DNA of 64,000 bases from Polytrichum commune (Eukaryota > Streptophyta > Polytrichopsida > Polytrichales > Polytrichaceae). This document shows, piece after piece, positions 22,289 to 33,460 of this stretch. The stretch lies in contig OX485804.1 in NCBI GenBank assembly GCA_950295325.1, positions 3,036,001 to 3,100,000 on the forward strand, written 5' to 3'. Position 1 is the stretch's first letter, and each line of letters starts with the position of its first letter. Both the position numbers and the translations under genes were made by a program. The notes beneath the pieces were generated by a model. That model ran no database searches and was not told the origin of the DNA. It was given only the letters and a program-made list of their open reading frames with translations.

Positions 22289-22473
22289 CTTAATGACAGA
22301 CCTTAACCAACTCTTTCTTCTTTCAGCTTTCTTCCTCCGATAATCCCTAGCAATGGCACGATCCTCTCTAGCCTTGTCATTGGCTGCCTTCCTTACTGAG
22401 GCTGTTTGTGCGTGTGATCTTTCATGTGCGGTTTCCAGTATGGAAGTTGCATGAGATCATACGTAAACATACT

Positions 22474-23037
22474 CTATGTCTGACCTTGCCTCTCGTGTTT
22501 CACAATCCGCCTTCTTCCATTCAAGCACAATTTTGCAAAGTTTACAAAATTCTTGCCTTGAAGTGAAGAATCTGAAAAATCTGGTATGTGAACACTTACA
22601 CAAGGGTCAAAAGGTCCATAATAGAAACGAGCTTCATTTCTCGTGAAAAGCCCACCATTCCAACATCCATAACCAAATTTAGTAATTGGAAAGCTTTCCA
22701 ATTTATATTGACTATAAATGAGAAACAAGAACCTCAAGTCAACTCTCAACCTAGGGTATCCATTGTTAATAATGATCTCATTGAAACCATCACCCTCATT
22801 CCAGATTAATCCTAAAATCTTGTCTTGAAGGTGAGCGGGTAAATTCAGGAAGTTGACTAGGAATCCTTTCGGATAAATTGGATGATTCGGTCCAATGTGG
22901 ATTCCAGCTCCCCAAAATGATGCTTTATAAAAACGATATAAAGCGGTAAACAAATGTGATCCTTGGTATAACTCACTCTCAAGGGTGCTCAACCCTGGTG
23001 GGTTAAGTTCCCACGGCCACATTTTGGAAATGGACAC
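22474..23037 (-). CDS. Leader ORF of the retroelement, ~187 codons, unknown
   Basis: An ORF upstream of gag in a different frame; its first ATG is a few codons inside (MWPWELNPPGL). It is rich in aromatic residues and glycine with no recognisable motif, transmembrane stretch or zinc site. Its place between the CCHC ORF and gag suggests an element-specific leader protein, or a decayed part of a longer Gag-like ORF. Confidence 0.45.
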   Translation of the reverse strand: MSISKMWPWELNPPGLSTLESELYQGSHLFTALYRFYKASFWGAGIHIGPNHPIYPKGFLVNFLNLPAHLQDKILGLIWNEGDGFNEIIINNGYPRLRVDLRFLFLIYSQYKLESFPITKFGYGCWNGGLFTRNEARFYYGPFDPCVSVHIPDFSDSSLQGKNFVNFAKLCLNGRRRIVKHERQGQT

Positions 23038-23107
23038 ATTAGTGTCAAAAATAATTTACTCATAAGAAGTCCATTTGTAACCCAATTGCACGGGTTGACA
23101 CTTTTAA

Positions 23108-23429
23108 CTACCACCTTCCCACGCTTTTAGTTTTAGACTTTAGCTTATTCACTTCACAATCCTTCGAGTAGTGTCCTAGACTTTTACAAGTCCGGCACAC
23201 TATTTGGGGATGTGACTCTGTCTGACAAACACTCTCAATTTGTTTCTCTTCAACTAACGAGTCAGGTAGTTTCTCAATATGACACTTACAAATTCGCTTG
23301 ACAATTCTCTCAACGGCTTCCTCAAAGCCGACAAGGTTTAACTCTCCCAAGCTACTCTCAGAAAGTCCAAAGGGTGTGTATTTTAAAGGGTAATTCAAAG
23401 AATTACGATGACCTCTAGATTTCCATATA
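23108..23429 (-). pseudogene. CCHC-knuckle leader ORF, interrupted by solo LTR
   Basis: Encodes an acidic N-terminal part and a single zinc knuckle CRTCKSLGHYSKDC near its C-terminus, then a short Lys-rich tail. Going upstream the frame runs open into the nested solo LTR at 23430. On the far side of that LTR (26269-26287) the same frame, discounting one 5-bp duplication, reaches an ATG at 26287 after a few codons. So the ORF originally began at 26287 and was split by insertion. It resembles a stand-alone nucleocapsid-like peptide. Confidence 0.65.
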
Positions 23430-26268
23430 TGTGGTACTTTTGGGCCACCCCCTTTCGAGGGAGCCTAAAAGTATCACACAAGCCCTTCGGTGAAGGTGGC
23501 CTGCATTTGCAGGCGCCCAAGCCGAACCCGGATGATAGGTATATAACGTGAGTAGTTAGATTTTTAAGGGAGATTAAATATGCGTCGTAGTACCTCCGGA
23601 GGTTAGGCCTTAGTTTTTTACTAGTGTGGCTTTAAACTCCACTAACCAATTTCATATCTAGTTCTAACCTTAACCTACAACCTATTCTACGCGCAGACGC
23701 ACCAGCCTTGAAACCAAGGCAATCCTAATTTGTGAATTGGGATGGTTCTGATACACCCAACCGGGTGTGACTCATACCACCCTAACTCAACGAACGGAAT
23801 AACGACAATTTGATGGACCATTCAATTCTTCCTATTTCTTTATTTAGTTCTATTTAGTTTTCTAAGCGGGGGAACTTGGCCTAAGTCCCACCCTTCACAC
23901 AAATTCCTTCTTAATTACTTACTTTTGTTTGCACGTCCTAACTTACTACATTAACATATTAGGCATCACCCCTTACCTCGGGTCTCTTGCCAACAAGGGT
24001 TTACGATTTATTTGGTATGTTTTGATTGTTAAATGTGTTTACACTGGATAGACCACGAAATGCAACTCAATGGGACCAGGGTGACGGGCGACCTGTAGGT
24101 TCAACCTGTTGCGCAATCTTCATAAATTGGGGCCATTACTCCCAATCTATGGGGCCAACAACATAATAGTGGATTCGCGGGTCATTAACCCCACCTTTCC
24201 ACCAACAACATTCAGAGTGGTCGTGTCGGTGATTAATCCGACTTACCACACACGAAACTTGCTAATAAATGAAGCTACTACCACAAAACATACCAAGGGC
24301 CCCGAAAACAATGGAATTGGGTACTCCCTTGGCGGTCAAGTGGTCAAGCCACTTGACCTTACGAGATAGGTGAGTGGGTTTATAGATGCGTACCTTAGCC
24401 GTGCTCCCTCCAATCCTAAATGGAAGGCTTAAGGTTAGTTAATTTACCTCAATTTTCCTCGGTTGATTTGGGCTTGATGTAGGCCGAGCCGCTACCTCCT
24501 TCCTTGCTCCACTTTCCGAGCGTCGACCTTGCCTCCTTCTTTGTAACTAGTTTGGTAGTAAGCGTACCTTAGTTAACAATTAAAATATAAACTGTTATTC
24601 TGCCCTGTAATTTAATCCTAAGCATAATATTTATACTTAGTGCACCAAATTATCTTTCCAATGATCTAAAAATCACTCTAATCGGATAAGAAATGCAAAA
24701 GTTATGAGGGTTGGAAGTGTGAGGTCGATTCAACCGACCCTTCCAACCCACCTATCTACCTTCTAACTTCAAAAATTCATAGCACATTCCTTACTACTTG
24801 GATCTAGGCTTTCCTTATACCATTGGAAAGCTATGAACAAGCTCTAACTAGAAAAAATTATGACATCAGCAGGTTAAGCTAATAGAAATTCAGCGGACTC
24901 CTTGTAACACAGCAGTCAATCAAGAAGGCTTAAACTATGTATCTCGCCTTCAACCATTCATATCTAATTCAAATCTTAGTCAAATCAAACGTTCTATATG
25001 ACCCTGGAGAGATATTAAAAAGATGTATTTGATAAAAATATGTGATTAGAAAGGTAAGCCGAAGTGAACCCAGCAGGTCCTCTGTAATGCAGCAGTCAAC
25101 CAAAAGTTCTCAAACTATGTGTCCCATCTTGCACAATTCATATCTAATTCAAATCATGCTCAAATCAAATGTTCTAAGCCATTTTGGAAAGCTACACAAA
25201 AGTTCTACTTGGGAAAAATATAATTTCTTGGAATTAAAATTCCTATTGGGCTCGCAGGTCTGATCCAGCAGCCGCTACCCACAAGACCACCCAGTTTTTC
25301 TACTCCATCTTTGAAAATCCATAACTAATTGTCATCTCAACCAAATCACAAATGGGAAACGGCTATGGATAGCTATAGGAAATCTCTCTAAGAGAAAAAT
25401 GATAAGTATCTTGTTCTAGCTTTTAAACTAAGCCTTCAGGGCATTGGCAGATGAGGTCTATAATGCCTCTACTCAAAACTCTACCATCCAACCTACCTCT
25501 ACAAAAGAAGGAATAATTTTGTTGGTGTGTTAATAAACACACAACCTAACTAGGAGAGAGAGAGTAGAGGAGGTTCTCAAGCCTTTCTTTTAGACCATTG
25601 AGAATACATGCTAAAGGATTTTTTCCTAACTACATTGAAGCAGGGCTTCGCCCAAAAACTAGAGAAAGAGAGAGAGCTACAAGATGGAAGGAGGGGTTTT
25701 TAAACCCTCTCACAAAAGGGCTGGACCCCTCCTCCACCGGATCCATTTTTCAAACCCTTTCCCGAAATTTTGGCTCGGGGGTTTTCCCGGTTGAGGTTGC
25801 CACCCTCTCGCCGAGGTGGCTCCGACAAAAAACCTTTAGAAATCTTTCTAATTTTTCCACCATCGAGTTGGCAAGGGGGCAAGTGGGCAAGTATCCCCCT
25901 TGCTCTCTTTCTTTTTTTCTTCAAAATTCTTCACGCCGATTTTATCTTCTTACGTAAAACACCTCCAATAGTCTTGTGTGCCTCACACTAACTAATAAAC
26001 TAACACTTGCTTAGCTAGCATCTACTAACATTTGCTTAATAACTAGCATCTACTAATATTTGCTTAGCTAGTTGTTTTTACTAGCTAGCATATTTTTTCT
26101 ACTTTGCTATCTTCTAGCACTACTTAGTTTCATTTTGACCTTCCTTCTTCTAGGCTAAATGCTAAATGAACTAATTTTCCCTAAATTCCCTATCAATTCT
26201 AACTTTTAATGCTAACATTCTAACTAAAAGTGATCCCGCAGAGTGGTGGACCATTCAAAGGGTTCACA
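23430..26268. mobile_element. Solo LTR (2839 bp) nested in the retroelement
   Basis: Starts TGTGGTACTTTTGGG and ends GGTTCACA, flanked by ATATA (23425-23429) and ATATT (26269-26273), a 5-bp duplication with one mismatch. Nearly the same sequence occurs at 61156-63990 with a perfect duplication, which fixes both ends. No internal retroviral genes lie inside, so it is a solo LTR left after LTR-LTR recombination. ORFs inside it (such as 24109-24369) are preserved between the copies only because the copies are young. It contains a GA microsatellite near 25553-25566. Confidence 0.9.
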
Positions 26269-26534
26269 ATATTTTAGGTTCATCCATGAATTAAACATTG
26301 GGTTATAAATCTAGGCATTTGGTTTTTTTTTGCAATAATTTTGAATTCAAATTATGACTTTAGGATTGCGTCAAAGTTCCAGAAATAGTGATGCACTTAT
26401 CTCCCTACTTTGTGAATCTCCCAAAGACATAATTTGGATTCCTCATTCAAAATCCAAGCCTCTTAGTATTTCCTAACAGACTTATCTACCTAGACTTCAA
26501 TCGACCGAAGCCTTCCCCGGCAGCGGCGCCAAAA
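26269..26534. other. Retroelement 5' leader (minus strand) with ORF start
   Basis: Short leader between primer site and nested LTR. It contains the probable ATG (26287, minus) of the split CCHC ORF and otherwise AT-rich untranslated sequence. Confidence 0.6.
26514..26531 (-). promoter_or_regulatory. Primer-binding site, tRNA-Asp type
   Basis: On the minus strand TGGCGCCGCTGCCGGGG lies three bases inside the 5' LTR end. It closely matches the TGGCGCCGTTGCCGGGGA site of Athila-type plant elements, complementary to the 3' end of tRNA-Asp. Confidence 0.85.
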
Positions 26535-28341
26535 TGTAGTTAGCTTTTTGGTTACAAACAAACCCAGGGAACAAGTCAGGGAAGACTTAAAAGGTGATTC
26601 TTATATCATCTAGGTGTCTTAGACAAGGTTTTGTTAGGATAAACACAAAGGTGTAACACTTTACTTCATCTCTGGTGTGACAATTCATTTAAAGGTAAGG
26701 GGTAAAAAAACATCTAAAAGACCCCTCTTTTCCAGTACATGCAAGAGTGACAGTCTCTCACCTCACTTTACTTTTCATGGCAATCGTCTGGCAGTGAATT
26801 CTTTTTATTAGGACCAAGTGCGGTGCACAAGCATAGGCACAGCCATCGACTATAGTCTTTGCATAAGTATCAACATTGTGTCTTAATTATCAAAGCCAAG
26901 GGCACTTTGATCTTTGCTATAGTCTTTAGATTCATATTAGCATAATACACATTTGATTATAGTCTTTAATATAGTCTTTATGCATTATGAATCATAAATC
27001 CAACAAAACCATATGTAGGATAAGAGCGCATACATTCAATTATTAATCAATTACAAAACAACGAGATTGGGATTACCCCTTCCTGGAATAGGAAACATTC
27101 AGCCAATGACTGCATTGTCCTTTCGGTTTCTCACCAAGGTATCTGTTCAAGGCTATAGTCTTTCCACTAGGCCCTTTCATCTCCCAGCATGACTATTGCC
27201 TTCTCAGTCCATTAAGGTACTTATACTTAGGATTACAAACACACACACACACTCTCATTGGGCTAGTACAGATTTCTTGATTTCATTTAATCATCTTATT
27301 AGCTTATGTCATCGCTTACTTTATTAATTTCACATTCTTACTCCATTGACATGAAGCTCTCAGATTTACATTTGATTACACCATGACAATTCCTCTCTTA
27401 GAATTCCCCTTGATTTCCAAGACTATAGTCTTGCCTTAATTGGGTCTACCCCAATCCCTCCGGGAAATTCCCTAGTCAATCACGAAGACGATAGCCTTCA
27501 CTCAAGGTAATTGAGAATGAAATCTCATCTTCCCTTCCCACAGGAAGGTAACTTCCCAGACTATTGCCTTAAACTATGATGAGAGATGATCTCAGTTATT
27601 AATGCAGACCATTGCCTGGCCGTGTACATTTTCTCTGAATCATTAGATAATGATAAATTTAGACTATGGCCTGATCATGTAATTGAGTTTACTCAATTCT
27701 ATTGATTCAAGTGGTCTTACAATCAATTACACACAACACACAAGGCCATGAACTGTAATCACTGTAGCGAGGTAGAAACAATTCTCACAACAGTAATTCC
27801 TACACTTTGCAATCCCTGCAAGGTGTACTTACAACAGCCACAGACTATAGCCCTGACAATCACTTCAAATCAGTCTTCCATCCCAATATCAGACTATAGC
27901 CTGAATTCACAATTAATATCCAATAGACACAACAACATAAACAAGATAAATCTCTCACAATGAAATAATTCAGGATTCACTCCCATATAAGTAATTACTT
28001 AATATTGATCAATGTTACATCAAAAGACTATCGTCATGCACAACCAAAGTGCATCAATTTGCAGACTATACTTCAAAAGGTCTAAAAACAATGGAGTTCA
28101 ATCTCTATCCCAGAGATGACTAACTTCTCTCTTACCTCCCCCTTCCTTTATATTGTGTGGGGAGTCCTCTTCAGCCTTACATCCTTTCATATCAGACTAT
28201 AGCCTTGGAAGTTATGCTTTTCAGTATCTGAAGACTATAGTCTGTTCACATGGACAGTATCTTAAGATTTCAGTGCAGATTTTGTCCCTTTTTACACTGA
28301 ATTCTAATTTGCAAAAAGATAAACTAAAAATTGCTATCACA
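26535..28341 (-). repeat. LTR (5' LTR of the minus-strand element)
   Basis: 1807 bp, TG...CA ends, colinear with the left LTR. Its promoter should drive minus-strand transcription; I could not single out a TATA box among many TATAGTC words. GGTCC follows at 28342-28346. Confidence 0.95.
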
Positions 28342-28346
28342 GGTCC

Positions 28347-28996
28347 CCACGCGTCCCTTCCGTCACCCCGACGAAAGGGACTACGACGGCGAGCTCGACA
28401 CCCTCATTAACCGCAAGGCTGTCCGCGCCCGTCCCGGCTTGCGTGACTTCCTTCGCGAGGTGGTCGAGTTCGCTCACGTCATTGTGTGGAGCTCCATGGT
28501 CATGGAGAACACGGAGCCCATCGTCCACTTCTTGTTCCGTGATCTCCCGAGCCCTTGCCTCGTCCTCGGCCAAGAGGACTGCGACGAGCTGCTCGACGAG
28601 AAAGGTCAACCAGTGCCCAAGTTTGGCGGTCGGGGCGGAGGACAACAGTTCCTCAAGGTCCTCCGCTCCAGACTCTGGCGAGGCGTCCCCCGTCTGCAAG
28701 GGACGCCGCACGGGTGGTGGCCGACTCCAGAGAATACCGTCCTCATCGACGACAGCCCCACCAAGAGCGTCTTGAACCCCCCGGGCAACGTCATCTTCCC
28801 GGACACTTGGACCGGCGATAGGCAAGACACATTTTTGGTCGATAGGCTAGCCCCCTACCTTAGAAGGCTCGTGCTCCACGCCGGTAGCAACCCATTTTTT
28901 GTTAGGTCCAACCCCTTCGGCAATGCGGCACGAAGCCCCCGCGATAATGTATTCAAGAGCATCATGAGGCTCGCCAAACTCAATAAATTGATTTGA
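28347..28996 (+). pseudogene. FCP1-like HAD phosphatase, 3' part
   Basis: Continues in frame from 9921. It contains HVIVWSSMVMENTEP (HAD motif II, a Ser/Thr after the hydrophobic strand), CLVLGQEDC, and ENTVLIDDSPTKSVLNP with the acidic pair of motif III/IV, then DTFLVDRLAPYLRRL, the C-terminal helix of FCP1/SCP-type domains; stop at 28994-28996. These domains dephosphorylate phosphoserine, classically on the RNA polymerase II C-terminal domain, but the substrate here is unknown and motif I has Asn for the second Asp. GC-rich codons match exons 1-3 at 4.8-9.2 kb. The 18.4-kb insertion in the middle should abolish the protein unless the element is spliced out. Confidence 0.85.
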
Positions 28997-29108
28997 AATG
29001 CCTCCATGTCTTTGCTTTGTATCATGTGGTTCACATTTACTAATGCTTGGTTCGTTTTTGGATGTCTTTTGTTGTTGTGATTGTTGTTGTTGTTGTTCTT
29101 GTCCATAG

Positions 29109-29633
29109 TCTGCCCCCGTATGCGACGCCCCTGTGGTCGACGGCTCTTCCCGTCCCCTCTCGCCCCCTGCCTCCCCTTCCCGCGACGTCACGGACTTCCA
29201 AATGCCATCCCTCTACCACTTCTCGGCGGTCGACGCGGCCTCGGCCGTGGATTACTCCCGCGACGTCGGCATCAACGACGGCGTCGTCAACAGCCCGCCC
29301 CCACCACTTGTCGCCCGCGCCTACGCCCCGTCGCCCTCCCCCCTCTCCAAGGAGAAACGGACGCTCGTTCGTTTGGGACACCTCTCGCCCTCGAGGGACG
29401 ATGCCGTCGCTCGTCGCGGGCCGAGCCAGCGTCTCCGCATGGAAGGCCCCTGTTGCCACACCTCCCCCGCCGACTCCGTTCCTCCCCCCGCAACGTCCTC
29501 CGCGATCGTGGGCCCTCCACGCCTCGACTCACCCCCGCCATCCAACATTGCAATAGTTCCATCGGCTCCGGATGCTCCCGTCGACGCCCCCCTCGTTCCC
29601 ACCGTTCCCCGCATGGACGTCCCCAAAGCCAAG
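29109..29633 (+). CDS. GC-rich Ser/Pro-rich exon, unknown
   Basis: Open from a TTGTCCATAG acceptor to an AAG|GTGCCC donor in phase 0; the first in-frame ATG is 29202 (MPSLYHFSAVDAAS). It encodes a Pro/Ser/Ala/Val-rich low-complexity chain with an acidic start. The word acgctcgttcgt near 29362 equals the right half of the palindrome family and is read in frame. The codon bias equals that of the upstream GC-rich exons. It could be an alternative C-terminal exon of the phosphatase gene or a separate small gene. Confidence 0.5.
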
Positions 29634-29785
29634 GTGCCCTCCTCAACCCTAAACCCCTTTCCCGCTTTTGCTTTGCTTGTCTTCCGTGTGCGTGCCGTTC
29701 TCTTTACGAGCGCCCATCCCAAACCAACCTCATTATTTTCCCCACTCCATTCCTATTCTTATCTTCCTATGACGTTGTTTCGCAG
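29634..29785 (+). other. Intron of the Ser/Pro-rich gene
   Basis: 152 bp, donor GTGCCC, acceptor GTTGTTTCGCAG, phase 0; the two flanking frames differ by one register without it. It holds TTTACGAGCG near 29702, resembling a decayed left arm of the palindrome. Confidence 0.6.
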
Positions 29786-30094
29786 GTGGCTACCCGCTCG
29801 CTTGGTGCCCGGCCCTCCTCCACGTCCTCCTTGGATAGCCACGCCCTCAAGGCCGCATCTTCCGAGTCCGATCGTTGTCTGGCCCTCCGGAGAAGCGCAA
29901 GACGTTCCCTTTCGCAAATGCCCTCGTATTCTACTTATAATACCACCTCGTTAAATTCGGGAGCGCGTCCTGAAACATGCAAGAACGACACATATTCCTT
30001 TCCAGGCAACACACAAGGATACAGTCGTGGGCCTGAGATTTTTAGAGCCATGGAGGCCGCCAAAAAAAAGGACTTAGCCGCCAAAAAAAAATAG
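29786..30094 (+). CDS. Terminal exon, Ser/Thr-rich with Lys tail, unknown
   Basis: About 102 codons ending MEAAKKKDLAAKKK before TAG. It is Ser/Thr-rich, with a basic Ala/Lys C-terminus that could be a nuclear-localisation or DNA-contact tail. No family recognised. It is GC-rich at first and becomes AT-rich toward the stop. Confidence 0.5.
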   Translation: MATRSLGARPSSTSSLDSHALKAASSESDRCLALRRSARRSLSQMPSYSTYNTTSLNSGARPETCKNDTYSFPGNTQGYSRGPEIFRAMEAAKKKDLAAKKK

Positions 30095-31002
30095 TGGGTT
30101 GGACTAGTGTGACTAGAAGCGTACTAGTGGGACGGACTCCCTAAATGGGCTTAGGTGTAGAACATATTTAAGTGCTTACTTTCTATGCTATTCCAAGTTA
30201 CTCAAGACATTGATGGTATTTCCATTATAATTGTATTTCAATCCCAATTAATTCATTCAACTTCCATTCATTCTTCGCATCTTCCCTTCCATTCATAACG
30301 AGTTGTCATTTCATACGCAACTATTTTCATGTATGCCTCACATTTTTGTTCACTTTCATGCCTTTATGTATAATAATAGTAGCATACCATTATACATATG
30401 GGATTTTTAGTCGTCATTACTGGTCCAATTTTGAAATGTGCATCTTTATATAGTCTCATAATCAACAAAAAGTCTCCAATTACCGAATATAGTGTTATGG
30501 GTATGAGGTATGGCATAATACATAACTTTACCTAGACTAATACCCCATCAATATAGTAAACAAAGTTACGATGTTTACTTTGAGTTGTCTGGACACCAAG
30601 TTGTGTAAAGTGTTGGTTATGGTAGGAAGTGTTTTTCCATAAGGGAGGGTCCCACCCACCCTCCCGGAGTTTGAGGGAAACATAGATATATGGAAGGAAT
30701 GGTTTGGCCTTTATACAAGAGGATATATTCATACATGACTAAGCTTGAATGCAAGCATAGATATGATCAAGACATCTCTCTCTCTCTCTCTCTCCACCTC
30801 CCTTAGTAAATAAGGAATGGATTGGGATTTCATTCCCAAGTTGAAACCAAAAGCATTGTAAATGGATATCAATAAAGCATGTAATGAACTCGGAAATTTG
30901 AAATATTACAAAATCCACATTAGCATTGAGGTTATAATGTATGTGACTTACCATTTGAAAGGGTTTTTTATCATTCTAAAATGAGACTTATATTTGTGTG
31001 CT
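30095..31002. other. Intergenic, CT microsatellite
   Basis: AT-rich, with a (CT)n run at about 30776-30794. No gene or element boundary seen. Confidence 0.4.
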
Positions 31003-31006
31003 AATT

Positions 31007-32306
31007 GGGGCCATTCACGATCAGGGTACTACTTTCGGGACAAAGGACTTAAGGACTTTGTCGCATTGATCTTGGTTTTTATCATGATTTACTATTATTT
31101 GATCAATAAATTTTACATAAATAAGTAGATAGTTCATAAGCTTTATCAAGAAAGATTTTTATTATTATTTAATAATCACCCTAAACCCTAGGCCACATCA
31201 GTGGCATTTTTTTGCTATTTAGGTGTGCATTGGTGGTCAATTATTTCCTGTTATGTATCTTGGTACCCCGGGTACGCAACTCCCGTATTATATGGTCTTG
31301 ATTATAATCACTTATAATGCGTTTTAGTCCAATATTGAGTGATACAATTTGTTTTAATGTAGGAAACCCTTGTAGCCCTTCTAACAAGGAATCCAAAAAT
31401 GTAATTATATATAGGAAATGAATATATTTTGAAGCATATAATTGCATTAAAAACCTAATTATATGATTTTTTAATACAGGTACCATAGGTCAAACTACCC
31501 AACTTTTTGGACTTTTTAATAAAATTTCAACATTGTGAATGAATTATAATTTTAATGGGAGGCAACTATTCGTGGCTTTTAAATTTTAATGGGAGGCTTA
31601 ATAAATATGCAACCCAACTTTTTTTTCATCTCATTTATTTAATTTGGTCTTCACCCAACTTTTTTTTCATCTCATTTTATTTAATTTGGTCTTCACCCAA
31701 CTTTTTGATCATTTTAATTTGATATAATTTGATATAATTTTTACAAAAGCCGTCCTCTAAGCCGTTTTAAGTACGATGCCCCCTGCGTATAATATGGGAG
31801 TTGCGTACCCGGGCTTGGTACCTTGGTAAAAGTGTCATGTGTCCATTCATATAAATTTTTTTGTCCAATTCTAATACTTGACGTTCCTTTGACGTGTGGC
31901 CGTGAGTATATGTATATTTGGACATGTTTGGTGCCACATGTAAAGTTGGGCAATTGCTATTCAATACATATTTGGTTCTATTGGTACACACTTGAACGAT
32001 GAGTGTGAGGAAAAAATTTGGGATTGTTTCGATTGATTCTTGTTGTCATTTTCATTCCTTGATCCTAAGGTGAACAATTAAGACAACACTCCTGAATGTC
32101 CTTTAAGGAATCAAAAAGATATCTTAGGTGACCCTATTCCTTCTAATTAACTTTGTCAGTGTACTTGATATGGAGTATGAAATGTAGGTATGATCCAAAA
32201 TATGCTTCACAATACAAATCTAAGCATACCAAGCATGTGAAGTTATCCAAAAAAGTCCGTTTTCCGTTAGACGGCCAAAAGTAGTACCCTAACCGTGAAT
32301 GGCTCC
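31007..32306. mobile_element. Non-autonomous TIR transposon, 4-bp duplication AATT
   Basis: Ends GGGGCCATTCACG... and ...CGTGAATGGCTCC are inverted repeats for about 32 bp (the inner part reads GGGTACTACTTTYGG), flanked by AATT at 31003-31006 and 32307-32310. The 1300-bp interior has no transposase. A relative in opposite orientation lies at 51944-53694. The 4-bp AT-only duplication does not fit hAT or Mutator; superfamily undecided. Confidence 0.8.
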
Positions 32307-32310
32307 AATT

Positions 32311-33460
32311 ATAGTTTTTTTAATTTTATGAAATTTAGTATTGCCTTTTAATTTCACAAGTATTCATACATATTCAAACTCATTAAGCTGAATTATGCCC
32401 CTTTCACTCACTAAACAGACTCAAGATATTTTCCCTTTTGCTTTGTAGATTTTGGTGCACACCATGAGAACCTGCAACCTCATGGTTGGAGCCTTTCAGG
32501 GTTGTGGGCACCGTTTAGGTAGATGTGCGTAATTCGGTGTCTAATCTTAAACTAACACCTATATTTGAATGATGTATGTTTGGGTGTGAACATAAGAACG
32601 CACACCAAAAAGACATGTGTTGAGAAGAGATTGGAGTACATGCTAAAAAATTGTTAACCATCTAGACGCAATAGTCAAACATAATTGCGCATACCTATAT
32701 CATCTTTCAATAACTGATGAGAGAATATTTACTTTGACAATGGATGAGATATTTAAACAAACTTTGAATTTCATGAAGAAAGTTGTTATAGGCACGAACT
32801 GGATTTGCTAATCATATCGCACTAATTACGTTTTCCACCTTTTTCATATCCTACAAGAAGTGGGTGCAAAGAGAAAAGTCTTTGTTAAAAACCCATTTAC
32901 CTTACCACCAAACAATGCAAGTTTTTTAAGAGTGTTGCTCTCAACTAATGGTTCCTTGACGCCAACCTTGTTGTTGGGTAAACATAAAATGCGTTTTTAC
33001 TGCATTTTGTAGCATGCGCAATGACTTGCCTTGGCGGCAACCACTTTTTTGTTGTGTTGTACATCTGCTCGCCCGGCTACCCTACCTCCCCATAGACTAA
33101 AAATAGATATCCTTGGGGGACAACAAAGCTCGGCCATGTGCCCAATCCAAGACATATTGTTAGCTACAAAATATTTGACATTACAGCCCAACCTCGTTGA
33201 TACGACACTCGTTTATACAACACCCTCAATATTACGACACAATTTTGCGCGACCAAACTTTTTAGTTCAAACTCCCTCTTTTATACGACTACGACACTCG
33301 ATAGTGTGACATTAAGAATCTCCGTTTCGTTATATTAAAGAGGTAGTTAATGTTAAAATTTCTCTCATCCATGTTATGTACATCTAAAATACATTCATTT
33401 TCACTTGGGAACTACTTGGGAACTTCACTTACCATTGGAAACTTAATGAGAATCAAGGCT
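32311..33460. other. Intergenic, nothing recognised
   Basis: AT-rich; the stretch 33170-33310 repeats the words tacgacac and atacgac several times. No gene seen. Confidence 0.35.

Larger units (their letters stand above)
9922..28341 (-). mobile_element. 18.4-kb Ty3/gypsy (OTA, Athila/Tat-like) LTR retrotransposon
   Basis: Complete element on the minus strand: LTR (28341-26535), primer site, leader with a small CCHC ORF, a second leader ORF, gag-protease-RT-RNase H-integrase, a 2-kb non-coding stretch, an accessory ORF, polypurine tract, LTR (11728-9922). The order RT-RH-IN marks Ty3/gypsy. The RT words FMDGFSGYNQI and FLGHTGYYRRFI, the tRNA-Asp-type primer site, the extra ORF after integrase and the lack of a visible chromodomain fit the OTA (Athila/Tat) lineage. 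It inserted into an FCP1-like exon. Three in-frame stops in pol and a nested solo LTR make this copy non-autonomous, although its LTRs look identical, which implies recent insertion. Confidence 0.93.

Noticed and set aside
24109-24369. ORF inside the solo LTR, with an identical copy at 61835-62095
   Set aside because: Preservation reflects recent duplication of the LTR; there is no motif and no coding bias.
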